Shown: positions 44,430 through 53,449, numbered from the stretch's first letter. The stretch is 64,000 nucleotides of DNA from Phycisphaerae bacterium (GCA_022072445.1 JAJVHV010000023.1:62001-126000), one strand, 5' to 3'. Notes: generated by a model not told the origin, from the sequence alone. Program-made: numbers and translations.

Positions 44430-47400
44430 TCAACGCACTTCGGTGTCGGTCGATTCGGACTTCTCGGGCTGCTCTTCCCCATCGGCGTCATCGCTATCGT
44501 CGCCATCGGCCGAATCGGCAGCGTGATCGCCACCGGCGCGGGCCGCCGCCTCCGCGAGCAGGCGGAGGATCGTCGCCGACGCCTGCGGGTCGTCGCCACG
44601 GCTGGCCTGCAGCAGCGCGCGAAGCTGATCGGTGTTCCCGCCCTGTTCGACGCTGCGAAGCAGAGCAGCAATCGAATCCTTCGAGACCTCGTCCTGCCCA
44701 GCGCGGAACGCATCGAGAAGCGCCTTTTGCGTCTCGTCATCCGCGCGACACCTGTACGCCTCCAGCATCGCGCGCGTCGCCGCCGTGTCTGCCTCCCAAC
44801 TCTGCGCGAGCTCGGCGGCGCGCAGCGCCTCAAGGCCGCCAGCCTCCTGGCTGAGCTGGAAAGATTGCGCCGCCAGAAGGGCGTTGGCGTAGGCCAGCTC
44901 CGCGTCGGCCTCACTGTCGCCGCGCAGCGAGCGGGCGGCGCCTTCGATCGTGTCGGCGTCTGCTTCCATTGCATCGGCACGCCGTTCAAAGTCCTCCGCC
45001 GCGCGTTCGAGCTCGGCGGCGCGCTGCTCGAGCGCCCGGGCGTGCTCTTCCATCTCGCGGGCCCGCGCTTCCAGCGTGTCGGCCTGCGCGCGTGCCGCGT
45101 CTTCATCGCGCTCGCGGGCGCTGTTGGCCCGCTCGAACATGCGCGCCGCACGCTCGTTGAGTTTGCCGACCTCGCGCTGCAGCTTCTCCATCTCGCGCTG
45201 GACGTCGCGCGCCTGGTTCTCCATCTCGTGAGAATGATCGCGCTGCCGCTCGGCCATCAGCTCCAGGGCTTCGCGCGTCGGGGCCGCGATCACCGCTTGC
45301 GGCAGCAGGGCGACATCGGGCGAGCTCGGCTCGTCAACGGCCGACGCACCCCGTCCCTCCGGGTGAATCATGTCGACAAACGCCTTGAAGATGCGGTGCT
45401 GCCGCTCCGTGGCGTGCACCTCGATGCCGTCGTCCTTGGGAGCGACTCTCACCGGAACGTCTTCGCGAACCATGAGCGCGCCCAGCGCCTCGGCCTTGCC
45501 TTCCGGCAGCGGATAGAACCGCACGATGATGCCATCGCCGCCTTCAGGTTCCGGCACAGCGATCGCCGGTCCACCCGGCGCCATGCCGCCGCCGCGCGGC
45601 GCCGCCCCCGGATATGGCGTCCGCCCAAACATGGGCGCCGCCGGCGGTGCGGGCGTAGTCGGGGCGCCAGGAGCCATACCGCCGAACGGGCCGAAGGGCG
45701 GCGTGGGTTGCGGCGCCGAACGGGCGGCCCTGCCCGGACGAAGACCCGCTCCGCCTCCCGCTCCACCGAACACGCCCCACGACGTTTGCCCGGTCATGCG
45801 CTCCAGCCGTTCGGCGATCTCCTCCAACCGCCGCTCGACACGCGACAACCGCTGCTCGACGTCGTCTCCGCCGCCGGCGTAGGTCACCGCGACGACCGGC
45901 GACCTGCGCGTCATGGCGACGGGCGGAGACGACACGTTTCGACGGACGTTGATCGGAACGGGCAGTCCGGCCGCCGTTTCCTGCGCCGCAACCGGCGCGG
46001 CGGCCTGAGCGCACTCGGTCGCGGCCACCGCCGCCGTGCTCTTGCACTTGTCGTCGTCGCCCGTCGCCCAGGCCGGCGTCACGATCCACGCCGCTCCCAT
46101 CAAGCCGATCGCGAGCGCCATCCCCGCAATGGATGATCCCGGTCGCGTGTTCTGAGTCATCACCATGGTCAGTCTCCTTGCAAAGCGTCGAGCCCGGCCC
46201 GACGTCATTCCAATCGCCAGCTCCGGCAGCCCGCCGGCCGGTCGCGAAAGATAGTCCTTCGTGCGCAGCAGGGCCTCGGCGTACGATCGCCGCCCCTGCG
46301 GTAGCAGCCACATCACCCACGCGTCACAACACAACTCCGCCTCCTCATGCAGCCGCCAGCGCACCATCCACAGCACCGGATGCCACCAGAAGAGGCTCAG
46401 AGCCAACAGCTCAACCCAGCGCACCCAGTGGTCGCGCCGCCGCAGATGCGCCAGCTCGTGCGACACGATCGCCCGGCGGCTCAGCTCGTCCATCGAGTCC
46501 CACAAACCACTTGGAAGAATCAGCCGCACCGGCCGGCCCGACCAGATCATCGGCGGAACGCGCCGCCGCACCATCCACACCTCCGGCGCGGCCGAGAGTC
46601 CCATGGCACGGCTGACGTCGGCGACCAGCCGGCGAGTTTCCGCCGACCCACGCTGTGCGGTTTTCAGGATGCGCCGGAATGACGCAAGTTGAATCAGCAC
46701 GGCGAGCCCGACGGCGCCCAGACCGACGCACCAGACCGCTGGCGGCAGCGCCGGCAACCGTCCGATCGCGTCGCGCACGCCCACCAGCGCGGTCAACCAG
46801 TGATCGGCAAACTGCGCGAGTGCGGCCCGAAGCGAGCGCCACTCATCCGACACACCTCGCATCGTCGCCGACCCGCGGCGTCCGGCATCCACGTCGGGCT
46901 CAGCGCGTGCCGCCGCGGCGCTGCTCGCGACGAGCGTTTCGACCCGCTCAAGATCGCGCTGCGTTGCCGCTACTGCCTCGGCCGACGAAGACAACAGTGG
47001 TGTTTCCGGGGTTTCGCGACGGCGCGCCGGCGTCGAACGCATGACTTCGCGCGGGGTTAGGCGCGGGAACGCCCGCGCCAGCCACGCGGGCGGACCCACC
47101 GCGGACGATGGCTCGCGAGCCTCACGCTGCCAGACGTATGCCGCCGTCGGCGCGATCTCGTGCGAATCGTGCCCGCCCGAGCTCGGTGCTGGAGCCAAGA
47201 CGTGCCGCTCGGTGCGGGCACTTCGGCTATAGGATCCGCTACTCGCGCCGCCGCCGCGCGCCGCTCCCGCGGGCGCACTCGTGCCGGCCGCGGGCTCTCC
47301 CGGCACCCACACGTCAGGCGGGAGGCGCGGCTCGGGTATTGCCGCGGCCAGCGACGCGCCGGAATGCCGAGGAACGTCGCGCGCGGCTGCGTTCGGCGGC

Positions 47401-47708
47401 AGCAGAGCCGGTGGCGCTTCCTCGCGCGCCACGACGCCGCCCGCGTTCACCCGCACCATCGGGCCGGCGGCAGCCGGCTGCGGCTCGGGCGGCTCAGACG
47501 CCCGGCCTGCCTGCAGTGCACCCGGCCACTGAAAAGTCGGCAGCACCACTGGCGCGAGAAACCAGAGTAGGACAAGCAGCCACAGCGAATGCCGCGTCGC
47601 GGGGCGCCGGGCGATCCATCGGCAGGCGAGCGCGACGAGCACGGTCAGCGGGACGACGGCCAGCGCATTACGCCATAGCAGGTCCGTCGTGAGCGAAGCC
47701 CAGGTCAT
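44430..47708 (-). CDS. M56 family metallopeptidase (BlaR1-type sensor), 1,092 aa
   Basis: Membrane helices at about 14-32, 41-60, 320-340, 437-458 and 525-548 surround a zinc peptidase with H417-E-L-A-H421 (IVSHELAHLRRRDHW) and the following HEEAELCCDAWVM, as in BlaR1. The long periplasmic/loop segment (about 60-315) is Pro/Ala/Ser-rich. The C-terminal half is not a penicillin-binding domain: it has a short coiled coil (VEQRLSRVERRLEEI), a Gly/Pro-rich stretch, a secretin-N-like module (RFYPLPEGKAEALGALM) and a ~110-residue coiled coil (about 830-935). By family, ligand sensing activates the peptidase, which leads to cleavage of the BlaI repressor encoded 15 bp upstream; the ligand is unknown. 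Confidence 0.85.
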   Translation of the reverse strand: MTWASLTTDLLWRNALAVVPLTVLVALACRWIARRPATRHSLWLLVLLWFLAPVVLPTFQWPGALQAGRASEPPEPQPAAAGPMVRVNAGGVVAREEAPPALLPPNAAARDVPRHSGASLAAAIPEPRLPPDVWVPGEPAAGTSAPAGAARGGGASSGSYSRSARTERHVLAPAPSSGGHDSHEIAPTAAYVWQREAREPSSAVGPPAWLARAFPRLTPREVMRSTPARRRETPETPLLSSSAEAVAATQRDLERVETLVASSAAAARAEPDVDAGRRGSATMRGVSDEWRSLRAALAQFADHWLTALVGVRDAIGRLPALPPAVWCVGLGAVGLAVLIQLASFRRILKTAQRGSAETRRLVADVSRAMGLSAAPEVWMVRRRVPPMIWSGRPVRLILPSGLWDSMDELSRRAIVSHELAHLRRRDHWVRWVELLALSLFWWHPVLWMVRWRLHEEAELCCDAWVMWLLPQGRRSYAEALLRTKDYLSRPAGGLPELAIGMTSGRARRFARRLTMVMTQNTRPGSSIAGMALAIGLMGAAWIVTPAWATGDDDKCKSTAAVAATECAQAAAPVAAQETAAGLPVPINVRRNVSSPPVAMTRRSPVVAVTYAGGGDDVEQRLSRVERRLEEIAERLERMTGQTSWGVFGGAGGGAGLRPGRAARSAPQPTPPFGPFGGMAPGAPTTPAPPAAPMFGRTPYPGAAPRGGGMAPGGPAIAVPEPEGGDGIIVRFYPLPEGKAEALGALMVREDVPVRVAPKDDGIEVHATERQHRIFKAFVDMIHPEGRGASAVDEPSSPDVALLPQAVIAAPTREALELMAERQRDHSHEMENQARDVQREMEKLQREVGKLNERAARMFERANSARERDEDAARAQADTLEARAREMEEHARALEQRAAELERAAEDFERRADAMEADADTIEGAARSLRGDSEADAELAYANALLAAQSFQLSQEAGGLEALRAAELAQSWEADTAATRAMLEAYRCRADDETQKALLDAFRAGQDEVSKDSIAALLRSVEQGGNTDQLRALLQASRGDDPQASATILRLLAEAAARAGGDHAADSADGDDSDDADGEEQPEKSESTDTEVR

Positions 47709-47723
47709 TCCCCGTCACTCCAA

Positions 47724-48131
47724 TCAGGGGTTGGTACGTTTGGTCCTGGAATCCAGCCGGTCAATCAGTTTCTGTAACTCGCCCAGTTCGTCGGGTGTGA
47801 GCGTTTCGGAGCGCACGAGCTGAAGCACGAGCGGGCCCGCCGCTCCGTCGTAGAGCTGTGTGAGCAGGCTCCGCAGCCGCGAGCGGCTGACCCGCTCGCG
47901 CGAGACCGTCGCGCGGTAGACGTACGCCAGGTCCCTGCGGTCGCTCTTGGCGACGCCCTTCTGCTCCAGGCGCGTCAGGAACGTCTGCACGGTCGTGTAC
48001 GCGACGTGACGGCCGTGGCTCCGCAGGTAGTCGAGCACCTGCCGAACCGTGGCGCTGCGCAGCTCCCACAGGGCCCGCAGCACTTCGAGCTCCGCGTCAC
48101 CCATCTCGTATTCGCGTTCGCGCTCAGCCAT
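47724..48131 (-). CDS. blaI: BlaI/MecI family winged-helix repressor
   Basis: 135 residues from ATG 48131 (AAAGG six bases upstream). The winged helix reads MGDAELEVLRALWELRSATV, QVLDYLRSHG, AYTTVQTFLTRLEQKGVAK, followed by the wing and a dimerisation part (LVRSETLTPDELGELQKLID). BlaI-type proteins bind dyads in their own promoter and are cut by the BlaR1 partner; the cleavage linker is expected around residue 80-105. Only 15 bp separate it from the M56 gene, so the two are cotranscribed. Confidence 0.93.
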   Translation of the reverse strand: MAEREREYEMGDAELEVLRALWELRSATVRQVLDYLRSHGRHVAYTTVQTFLTRLEQKGVAKSDRRDLAYVYRATVSRERVSRSRLRSLLTQLYDGAAGPLVLQLVRSETLTPDELGELQKLIDRLDSRTKRTNP

Positions 48132-48171
48132 CGCAACCTTTCGCAGACCCGCCACGCGGCCCGGTACCCGA

Positions 48172-48221
48172 CCTACTACTTATGTCGGAGGAATCCTACT
48201 ACAGTATTCGGAGGTCGTCAA
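48172..48221 (-). promoter_or_regulatory. blaI promoter with overlapping candidate BlaI operators
   Basis: On the - strand: -35 TTGACG (48216-48221), 17-bp spacer, -10 TAGGAT (48193-48198), about 60 bp before the blaI start. Two 20-bp imperfect direct repeats cover it, CCTACTACTTATGTCGGAGG (48172-48191) and CCTACTACAGTATTCGGAGG (48195-48214), 15 of 20 bases equal and 23 bp apart. Each contains TACTAC, then GTCGGA or TTCGGA, an imperfect dyad similar to BlaI/CopY sites (TACTACA-n-TGTAGTA). One repeat lies between -35 and -10 and the other over the start of transcription, the usual operator positions. Confidence 0.5.
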
Positions 48222-48289
48222 GAAAAATTCGCGGATTTCCCCGCGCTCCCCGCACTTCTTGCCCGCCAAGCCCCCACCGCGGATAATGC

Positions 48290-48467
48290 CACGTGGCGTG
48301 CGCGTAGCGTAGGCCGTGGCCACGCGGAAAAGCGAATGTTCACCGTAGCGTCGGCCCTCCGTGGCCACGCGGAATAGCGCACGACGAGTAGCGAATGACG
48401 AGTAGCGAATGACCGATCCGGCATTGCAGTTCAATTCGCTACTCTTAACTCGCTCTTCGCTATTCAC
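48290..48467. repeat. Dispersed repeats upstream of tRNA-Met
   Basis: Two related units with CCGTGGCCACGCGGAA (48313-48328 and 48359-48374) match the 34-bp array at 34273. They are followed by CGAGTAGCGAATGA twice (48385 and 48399) and, after a short spacer, the inverse ATTCGCTACTC (48434-48444). GAGTAGCGAAT (48400-48410) and ATTCGCTACTC form an 11-bp-arm hairpin. The same words occur at 28079-28112 and inside the ABC permease gene. Confidence 0.7.
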
Positions 48468-48471
48468 CGTC

Positions 48472-48546
48472 GGTGGCGTAGCTCAGCTGGTTTAGAGCAT
48501 GGGATTCATAACCCCAAGGTCGTCGGTTCGAGTCCGACCGCCACCA
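48472..48546 (+). tRNA. tRNA-Met (CAT anticodon)
   Basis: A 75-nt cloverleaf: acceptor GGTGGCG (48472-48478) pairs with CGCCACC (48539-48545), D arm GCTC...GAGC, anticodon loop TTCATAA (CAT at its centre), T arm GTCGG-TTCGAGT-CCGAC and discriminator A (48546). CCA is not encoded. The last pair of the anticodon stem is A-C instead of a normal pair. Elongator tRNA-Met is most likely; tRNA-Ile with a modified CAT anticodon cannot be excluded without identity-element analysis. Confidence 0.95.
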
Positions 48547-48610
48547 TTCTGAGGGTTCAGGGATTGACTCTCCGCACGAGCGCGTGGCGGGGAGTGCGGC
48601 CGGCCTGCAT

Positions 48611-49861
48611 TCACTCTACATTGCCGTCGCCGTGGGTCAGCACCCACCGCGCCATCGCCTCGCCCGCCACCCGATGCCCAAGCTCCGAATAGTGGTCGTC
48701 GCCGATCGCGCCGAAGTCGTGCCGCCGGCCCGTCCTGCGAACTTCGGCGGCCAGCGCCGCGGTCAGGTCGATGTAAGGAACTTCAAGTCTCGCGCTGATC
48801 GGCCCGAACCAGTCAACGCCCATCTCCCAGATTCGCTCGTTCATGCAGTACGGGTCGCTCTCGGGCGGCGCCGCGACGAACGTCTCGCCGGCGTATGCCG
48901 CCCGCAGCGCCGGGTTCTCGCCGCAGTAGACCAGCAGTAGTCGAGAGCCCGCGCCGCGGCACAGGTCGCGCATCAGGCGCAGAACATCTTCCGCGTGCTT
49001 CCAGCTCCGCTTCCAGCGCTCTTCGACGCTCAGACCCGAGCCCATCAGCAGCAGGCCGGCCCGCTCATGCCGCAGGAAAACGGGGTGCCGCAGGTCGCGC
49101 ACGCCGCCATCCCGGTCGAAAAGTGCGTGCTGCACGTTGACGAACCGCACGATGGCGGACGCATACGCGACCCGCCGCAGCAGCGGCGGCTCGAACGGCG
49201 CCGCCAGCAGAACGTGCGGAGCGCCATCCGCGTCGACGTGCACCGTGTTCAGCGCCGTTGTCCGCGGAACCAGAAACGGCGAGCTGTCGTAGACGTCGTT
49301 GGGAACCAGCAGGACGATCACAACGTCGGGCCGGTAGTCGAGCACGTAGTGCCGCAGCGTCAGGTAATACTGCGCCAGACCGAAGCCGGAGCAGCCGAAA
49401 GCGTACCACTCCGCCGCGTGACCGGCCGCAACCATGGCGCGCTGCCCCACCATCGACATCGCGTCGTTCGCGTCCACCTGCAGGGCCTCGACGAACGAAT
49501 CGCCGATCAGGCACACACGCGCCGTTTCCGGCGAACGCTCGACGGCGTATTCGCGCGGCTGATTCCAACCGCGGCTGTTGAATGCGAACCGCGCGCTGAT
49601 CGCGCCGTTCCCGCGGACGAAGCGTCCGGTCTGGTTCGGAGCGGTGCGCGCCCCGATGACCGGATCCCAGAACGAGTTGATGACGTCGGTGACCGGCAGC
49701 AGCGCCCGCAGCAGCACTTCCGCCGCCAACAGCGCTACAGCGGCGCTCAGCCCGATGGCCGCCAGCCCGAACAGCCAGCGGCGCCCGTGTGGCAAGCGCA
49801 CTTTTTGCGCCGTCGGGGCAGACTCGGCAGCCCCCGCCGCAGCCAGCTCGCCCTCCGACAC
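48611..49861 (-). CDS. SGNH/GDSL-type hydrolase with N-terminal membrane anchor
   Basis: 416 residues from GTG 49861. One transmembrane helix at about 29-55 and then an SGNH fold: block I LIGDSF (GDS at 120-122) with the nucleophile Ser, a Gly-containing block (YAFGCSGFGLAQ), VLLVPNDVYD, and the C-terminal DDHYSELGH with the catalytic Asp-His. Such proteins are esterases or acyl-transfer enzymes acting on polysaccharides. It starts four bases after the Wzy-like polymerase stop, so it probably modifies the same exported polysaccharide. The active site faces the periplasm. Confidence 0.8.
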   Translation of the reverse strand: MSEGELAAAGAAESAPTAQKVRLPHGRRWLFGLAAIGLSAAVALLAAEVLLRALLPVTDVINSFWDPVIGARTAPNQTGRFVRGNGAISARFAFNSRGWNQPREYAVERSPETARVCLIGDSFVEALQVDANDAMSMVGQRAMVAAGHAAEWYAFGCSGFGLAQYYLTLRHYVLDYRPDVVIVLLVPNDVYDSSPFLVPRTTALNTVHVDADGAPHVLLAAPFEPPLLRRVAYASAIVRFVNVQHALFDRDGGVRDLRHPVFLRHERAGLLLMGSGLSVEERWKRSWKHAEDVLRLMRDLCRGAGSRLLLVYCGENPALRAAYAGETFVAAPPESDPYCMNERIWEMGVDWFGPISARLEVPYIDLTAALAAEVRRTGRRHDFGAIGDDHYSELGHRVAGEAMARWVLTHGDGNVE

Positions 49862-49864
49862 CGA

Positions 49865-51427
49865 TTACGCCACCGCGGGCGTCGCCGCCGCGGGCGCCGG
49901 CAATGGGCGGCCACTGGCGTCCGACCGCCATATCTTGAGCACTTCAGCCCGCCCGCCTAGAAACAGCCGGATCCCGAAGAGCAGCGCGAATGACCACACC
50001 ACCGGCTTGGCGAAGACGTGCGAATCGTTCCGCACCCAGTTCGCCAGACCCGCCGTCCAGATCACGAACAGCAGCATCCGGAACGGGTTGCGCTGATAGT
50101 ACGCCCGGTCGAACATCCGCCGCGTGATCCAGCCCAGCAATCCCATCACCAGCGGCGGCCCGAGCAAGCCGAAGTTCATGTACGCTTCCGCAATGATCGA
50201 GAAACCGAAGCCGTGTCCGCGGCGGTCGGCCTTCGGCTCGGTGGTCATCATCAGCCAGCGCGACGGCGGGACACGAACGAACACGCCGCCCTCGGCTGAA
50301 CCAACGTTGGGAACGGTTCGCAGGACGGCGTCGAGATAAGTCGATCCGAGGAAGTAGGGCACCTTGGACGGCACGACGCCGACCGTGCGGTACACGGTCT
50401 TGATCGTTCCGCCGGCCTCGACCAGCGAGCTGAGCGGGCCGATCTCCTCTTTCTGCTGCACCAGAGCGTCCTGCACGCGAGAAATCGACTTTTCGTTCAG
50501 ATTGCGGATGACGCGCCCGGCGCTCATCACCACCGACCCGATCAGCGCGATGACGATCACGGTCGCCATCTTCATGTGCCTGCCGAGGAACGTGTACGAG
50601 ATCAGGACCGCGATCACCGACATCACGATCACGTTCCGGTGTCCGGCGATCATGATGAAGGCGTAAAAACCGAGCACGGCGACGCGCTCGACCGTGCCCT
50701 TGATCCACGTGCCGTGCAGCGCGGCGCTGTAGGTCGCGTGGATCATGATGCCGACCTGGCAGAACATGATGCCCGCAAACCAGGTGCGCTCGTCGACCGT
50801 CTCGCCGCGGAATTTCTGGAAGTTGTACTGCCCGCTGGCCAGCTCGCGCAGCCCGATCTGCGTGGCGCCGAAGTAGAAAATCAGCAGCGCGCCGGCCAGA
50901 AAGAAGAACCGCGCCACCAGCATCCACACGTCGCTGTATTCCGCCGTGTTCACCGGCTTGAGCATGTAGGCCGTCGGCCTTTTGGGGAGGATGTTGTAGC
51001 CGATCAGAAACGACACCACGCCCGACGTGACCAGCACCAGCGAAGGATTCACAAAGGCGTAGCCCCACCACCACCAGCTCGGGAAGTGCACCTGCCCCAT
51101 CGACGCCAGCAGCACCGCGGGATAGTGGAACGCGATCAGCATGCCGACCACGATCAGATCGGGCGCCAGGAAATTCGCCCGCTCGCGCCGTCCGATCAGG
51201 GCGCAAAAATAGACCACCACCACTCCGCCGGCCAGCAGCGAGAAACCCATCACGACCTGGGGCGCGTACCCGCTGCCGAAAATGAAACTGCACGCCAGCA
51301 GAATCGCTTCCAGCGCGCAGAGCAGCACGAGCATGCCGCCCATCGCCGGCGAGTTCGCCGTCGCCCGCAACGGGACTGCCTGAAGACGGCCCGCCGGCCC
51401 GATGCTTGGCACCACGTATTGCGTCAC
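49865..51427 (-). CDS. Wzy-like O-antigen/oligosaccharide repeat polymerase
   Basis: 520 residues from GTG 51427 with about 12 hydrophobic helices (for example MLVLLCALEAILLACSFIFG, VVMGFSLLAGGVVVVYFCAL, VLVTSGVVSFLIGYNIL) and a large periplasmic loop in the second half (about 315-400, with RVPPSRWLMMTTEPKADRRG). That layout and the H-rich AGHRNVIVM segment fit an oligosaccharide repeat unit polymerase. It would join lipid-linked repeat units at the outer face of the inner membrane. No glycosyltransferase or flippase genes are adjacent. It overlaps almost directly with the SGNH hydrolase gene downstream. Confidence 0.72.
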   Translation of the reverse strand: MTQYVVPSIGPAGRLQAVPLRATANSPAMGGMLVLLCALEAILLACSFIFGSGYAPQVVMGFSLLAGGVVVVYFCALIGRRERANFLAPDLIVVGMLIAFHYPAVLLASMGQVHFPSWWWWGYAFVNPSLVLVTSGVVSFLIGYNILPKRPTAYMLKPVNTAEYSDVWMLVARFFFLAGALLIFYFGATQIGLRELASGQYNFQKFRGETVDERTWFAGIMFCQVGIMIHATYSAALHGTWIKGTVERVAVLGFYAFIMIAGHRNVIVMSVIAVLISYTFLGRHMKMATVIVIALIGSVVMSAGRVIRNLNEKSISRVQDALVQQKEEIGPLSSLVEAGGTIKTVYRTVGVVPSKVPYFLGSTYLDAVLRTVPNVGSAEGGVFVRVPPSRWLMMTTEPKADRRGHGFGFSIIAEAYMNFGLLGPPLVMGLLGWITRRMFDRAYYQRNPFRMLLFVIWTAGLANWVRNDSHVFAKPVVWSFALLFGIRLFLGGRAEVLKIWRSDASGRPLPAPAAATPAVA

Positions 51428-51679
51428 GCTCGAGAAACTCCGCTTGTCGGCCGTCGAACTCGCCCGCGCACGACGCCAGCGCGGAATTATAACACCCGGC
51501 CCGCGCCGGCAAAACCCGAGCCGAACGCGGTTGATGTGAACATTATCGGCATGCCGCCGCTCCGATCACCAGCACGCCGACCCGCGGAATCCTCTGGCCG
51601 AGGCCCCCCGCCGGATGCTATGATCGGACCTGACGTACCGATCGTGCTCTCACGCCAAAACCATCCGCAAAGGTGCAAT

Positions 51680-53191
51680 ATGTCCTACCGAATTACGATC
51701 CACGTCGTCAGCGTGTTCGTCGCCGGTCTCACGCTTGCCGCGCACGCGCAGGTTCAGGTCGGCCCGCAGTCGCGCGTCGATGTGACCGGTGCCGGACCCG
51801 CCAACGAAACCACCATCTCCGTCCACGGCAACAGCCCGCTCGAGGTCCTCGCCGGTGCCAACGACTACGGGCGCGGCGGAGACGTCAAAGTCGGATTCGG
51901 CATCTCGCTCAACGGCGGTACTACCTATGTCGATGGCGCGCTGGTTCCGCCACCGCCGCAGAACACGTACGACGCGCACGGCGACCCGATGACCTGCTGG
52001 GACCCGGCGACGGGCGATTTCTGGATGGGCGGCATCGTCTTCAATCGCAACTTCGTCGAGAACGGTATCTACGTCGCGCGGAAGCCGGCCGGGGCAACCA
52101 GCTTCAATCCGGCGGTGGTGGTGACCAACAATCCGACGGGCGCAGTCTTCGACGATAAGTGCCTGATCGCCGCCGGCCCGACCACGTCCGGCAGCGGAAC
52201 CATGTTGTATGTGACGTTCACGCGGTTCGGCGCCACGACCAACATTCACGTCAGCCGCTCAGCAACGCTGGGCGCGAGCTGGTTGGCGCCGGTCGATACC
52301 GGCTTCAGCGGGCAGGGTTCGGCGCCGGTCGTGCTCTCGAACGGAACGCTGGTCATCGCCTACTGGAACTTCGGCAGCGAGATTCGCGTCCTGCGCTCGA
52401 CCAATGGCGGCGTGTCTTTCTCGTCAGCGGCCGTGTCGGGCGTGATCGGAGTGCCCGACGGCGGCGAAATCCCCGGCGCCTTCCGTACGCCCGAGCTGCC
52501 CGGCATTGCCGTCGACCCGAGCAACGACACCATTTACGTCGCTTACTCAGCGGAGAAGACATCGGGCTCGACCAACGTCGACGTACGCATCGCCCGCAGC
52601 ACCGACGGCGGTCTGACGTTTCCGACGGTCGTCGCGCTTCCCGACCCGGCCATCCGGCCGACCGCCGACCAGTTCTTCCCGTGGGTCGCGGTCGACGCGC
52701 TTGGCGGCGTCAACGTGCTCTACTACGACACGCGCCACACCGCCCAGTCGGACGGTGCGTCGCCCGCCTTTCTCGACGCCTACTACACGCGCATCACCGG
52801 CTTCGGCACGGGCTCGCAGGTGCTCGAAGAGCATCGCCTGACCAGCGTCTCCTTCAACACCGGCACCGACTTCGGCGACGGGTTCATCGGCGACTACCAG
52901 CAGATCGCCGCCGCCAGCGTCGCGGTCTATCCCTGCTACATGAGCACGCACGAGGGCCATCAGCACTACTACACGCACAAGATCATCGTCGGGAATTTGC
53001 CGGGCGACATGAATTGCGACCTCGTCGTCGACGGCTTCGACGTCGACGGCTTCGTCCTGGCACTCACCGACCCGGCCGCCTACAACTCCACCTACCCCGA
53101 TTGCGACATCCAGAACGGCGACACGAACGGCGACGGTTCGGTCAACGGCTTCGACGTTGACAGCTTCGTCGATCTGCTGACGGGGCCGTAG
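51680..53191 (+). CDS. Secreted BNR/sialidase-fold protein with C-terminal dockerin-like module
   Basis: 503 residues from ATG 51680, which has AAAGGTG five bases upstream. Signal peptide (1-24, HAQ), then a beta-propeller with Asp-box-like repeats (RSTNGGVSFSSA, RSTDGGLTFPT, SRSATLGASW) as in sialidase/BNR proteins; no catalytic sialidase Arg triad was identified. Residues about 438-503 are two dockerin-like calcium loops (GDMNCDLVVDGFDVDGF, GDTNGDGSVNGFDVDSF), a pattern repeated in the PQQ-like protein at 58-59.8 kb. The upstream gap contains the shared divergent promoter region of the Wzy-like gene. Confidence 0.8.
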   Translation: MSYRITIHVVSVFVAGLTLAAHAQVQVGPQSRVDVTGAGPANETTISVHGNSPLEVLAGANDYGRGGDVKVGFGISLNGGTTYVDGALVPPPPQNTYDAHGDPMTCWDPATGDFWMGGIVFNRNFVENGIYVARKPAGATSFNPAVVVTNNPTGAVFDDKCLIAAGPTTSGSGTMLYVTFTRFGATTNIHVSRSATLGASWLAPVDTGFSGQGSAPVVLSNGTLVIAYWNFGSEIRVLRSTNGGVSFSSAAVSGVIGVPDGGEIPGAFRTPELPGIAVDPSNDTIYVAYSAEKTSGSTNVDVRIARSTDGGLTFPTVVALPDPAIRPTADQFFPWVAVDALGGVNVLYYDTRHTAQSDGASPAFLDAYYTRITGFGTGSQVLEEHRLTSVSFNTGTDFGDGFIGDYQQIAAASVAVYPCYMSTHEGHQHYYTHKIIVGNLPGDMNCDLVVDGFDVDGFVLALTDPAAYNSTYPDCDIQNGDTNGDGSVNGFDVDSFVDLLTGP

Positions 53192-53193
53192 GA

Positions 53194-53277
53194 GGGTTCG
53201 GGGTCCAGGATTCAGGGTTCAGGATTCAGGATTCAGGGTCCAGGATTCAGGGTTCAGGATTCAGGGTTCAGGGTCTA
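53194..53277. repeat. Heptamer tandem array (12 units)
   Basis: Twelve consecutive 7-bp units directly after the stop codon of the dockerin gene: GGATTCA, GGGTTCA, GGGTCCA in mixed order, starting GGGTTCG and ending GGGTCTA. Seven is not a multiple of three and no gene crosses it. Confidence 0.9.
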
Positions 53278-53287
53278 ACCCCAATCT

Positions 53288-53357
53288 GGGGAGCATCGGC
53301 GTCCCGCCGGTGCGAACGCCGTGCTCGTGCTGGCCAGAGGCCGCTGCCGATGCCCCC
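53288..53357. repeat. Partial copy of dispersed hairpin family A
   Basis: GGGGAGCATCGGC (53288-53300) pairs with GCCGATGCCCC (53346-53356); the central bases have diverged from the perfect copy at 11055-11119. It shares TGGCCAGAGGCCG with that copy. Confidence 0.75.
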
Positions 53358-53449
53358 ATGCGTCGGCAGTTTCCTCCCGCAGAGCGGCGTGCTAACATTG
53401 AGTACTGCCCGCCGCGATGGCGCGCCCAACCAGCCCCGGACGTCCGAAT

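Noticed and set aside
48472-48610. Genomic-island attachment site at the tRNA gene
   Set aside because: No integrase and no direct repeat of the tRNA 3' end found in the window.
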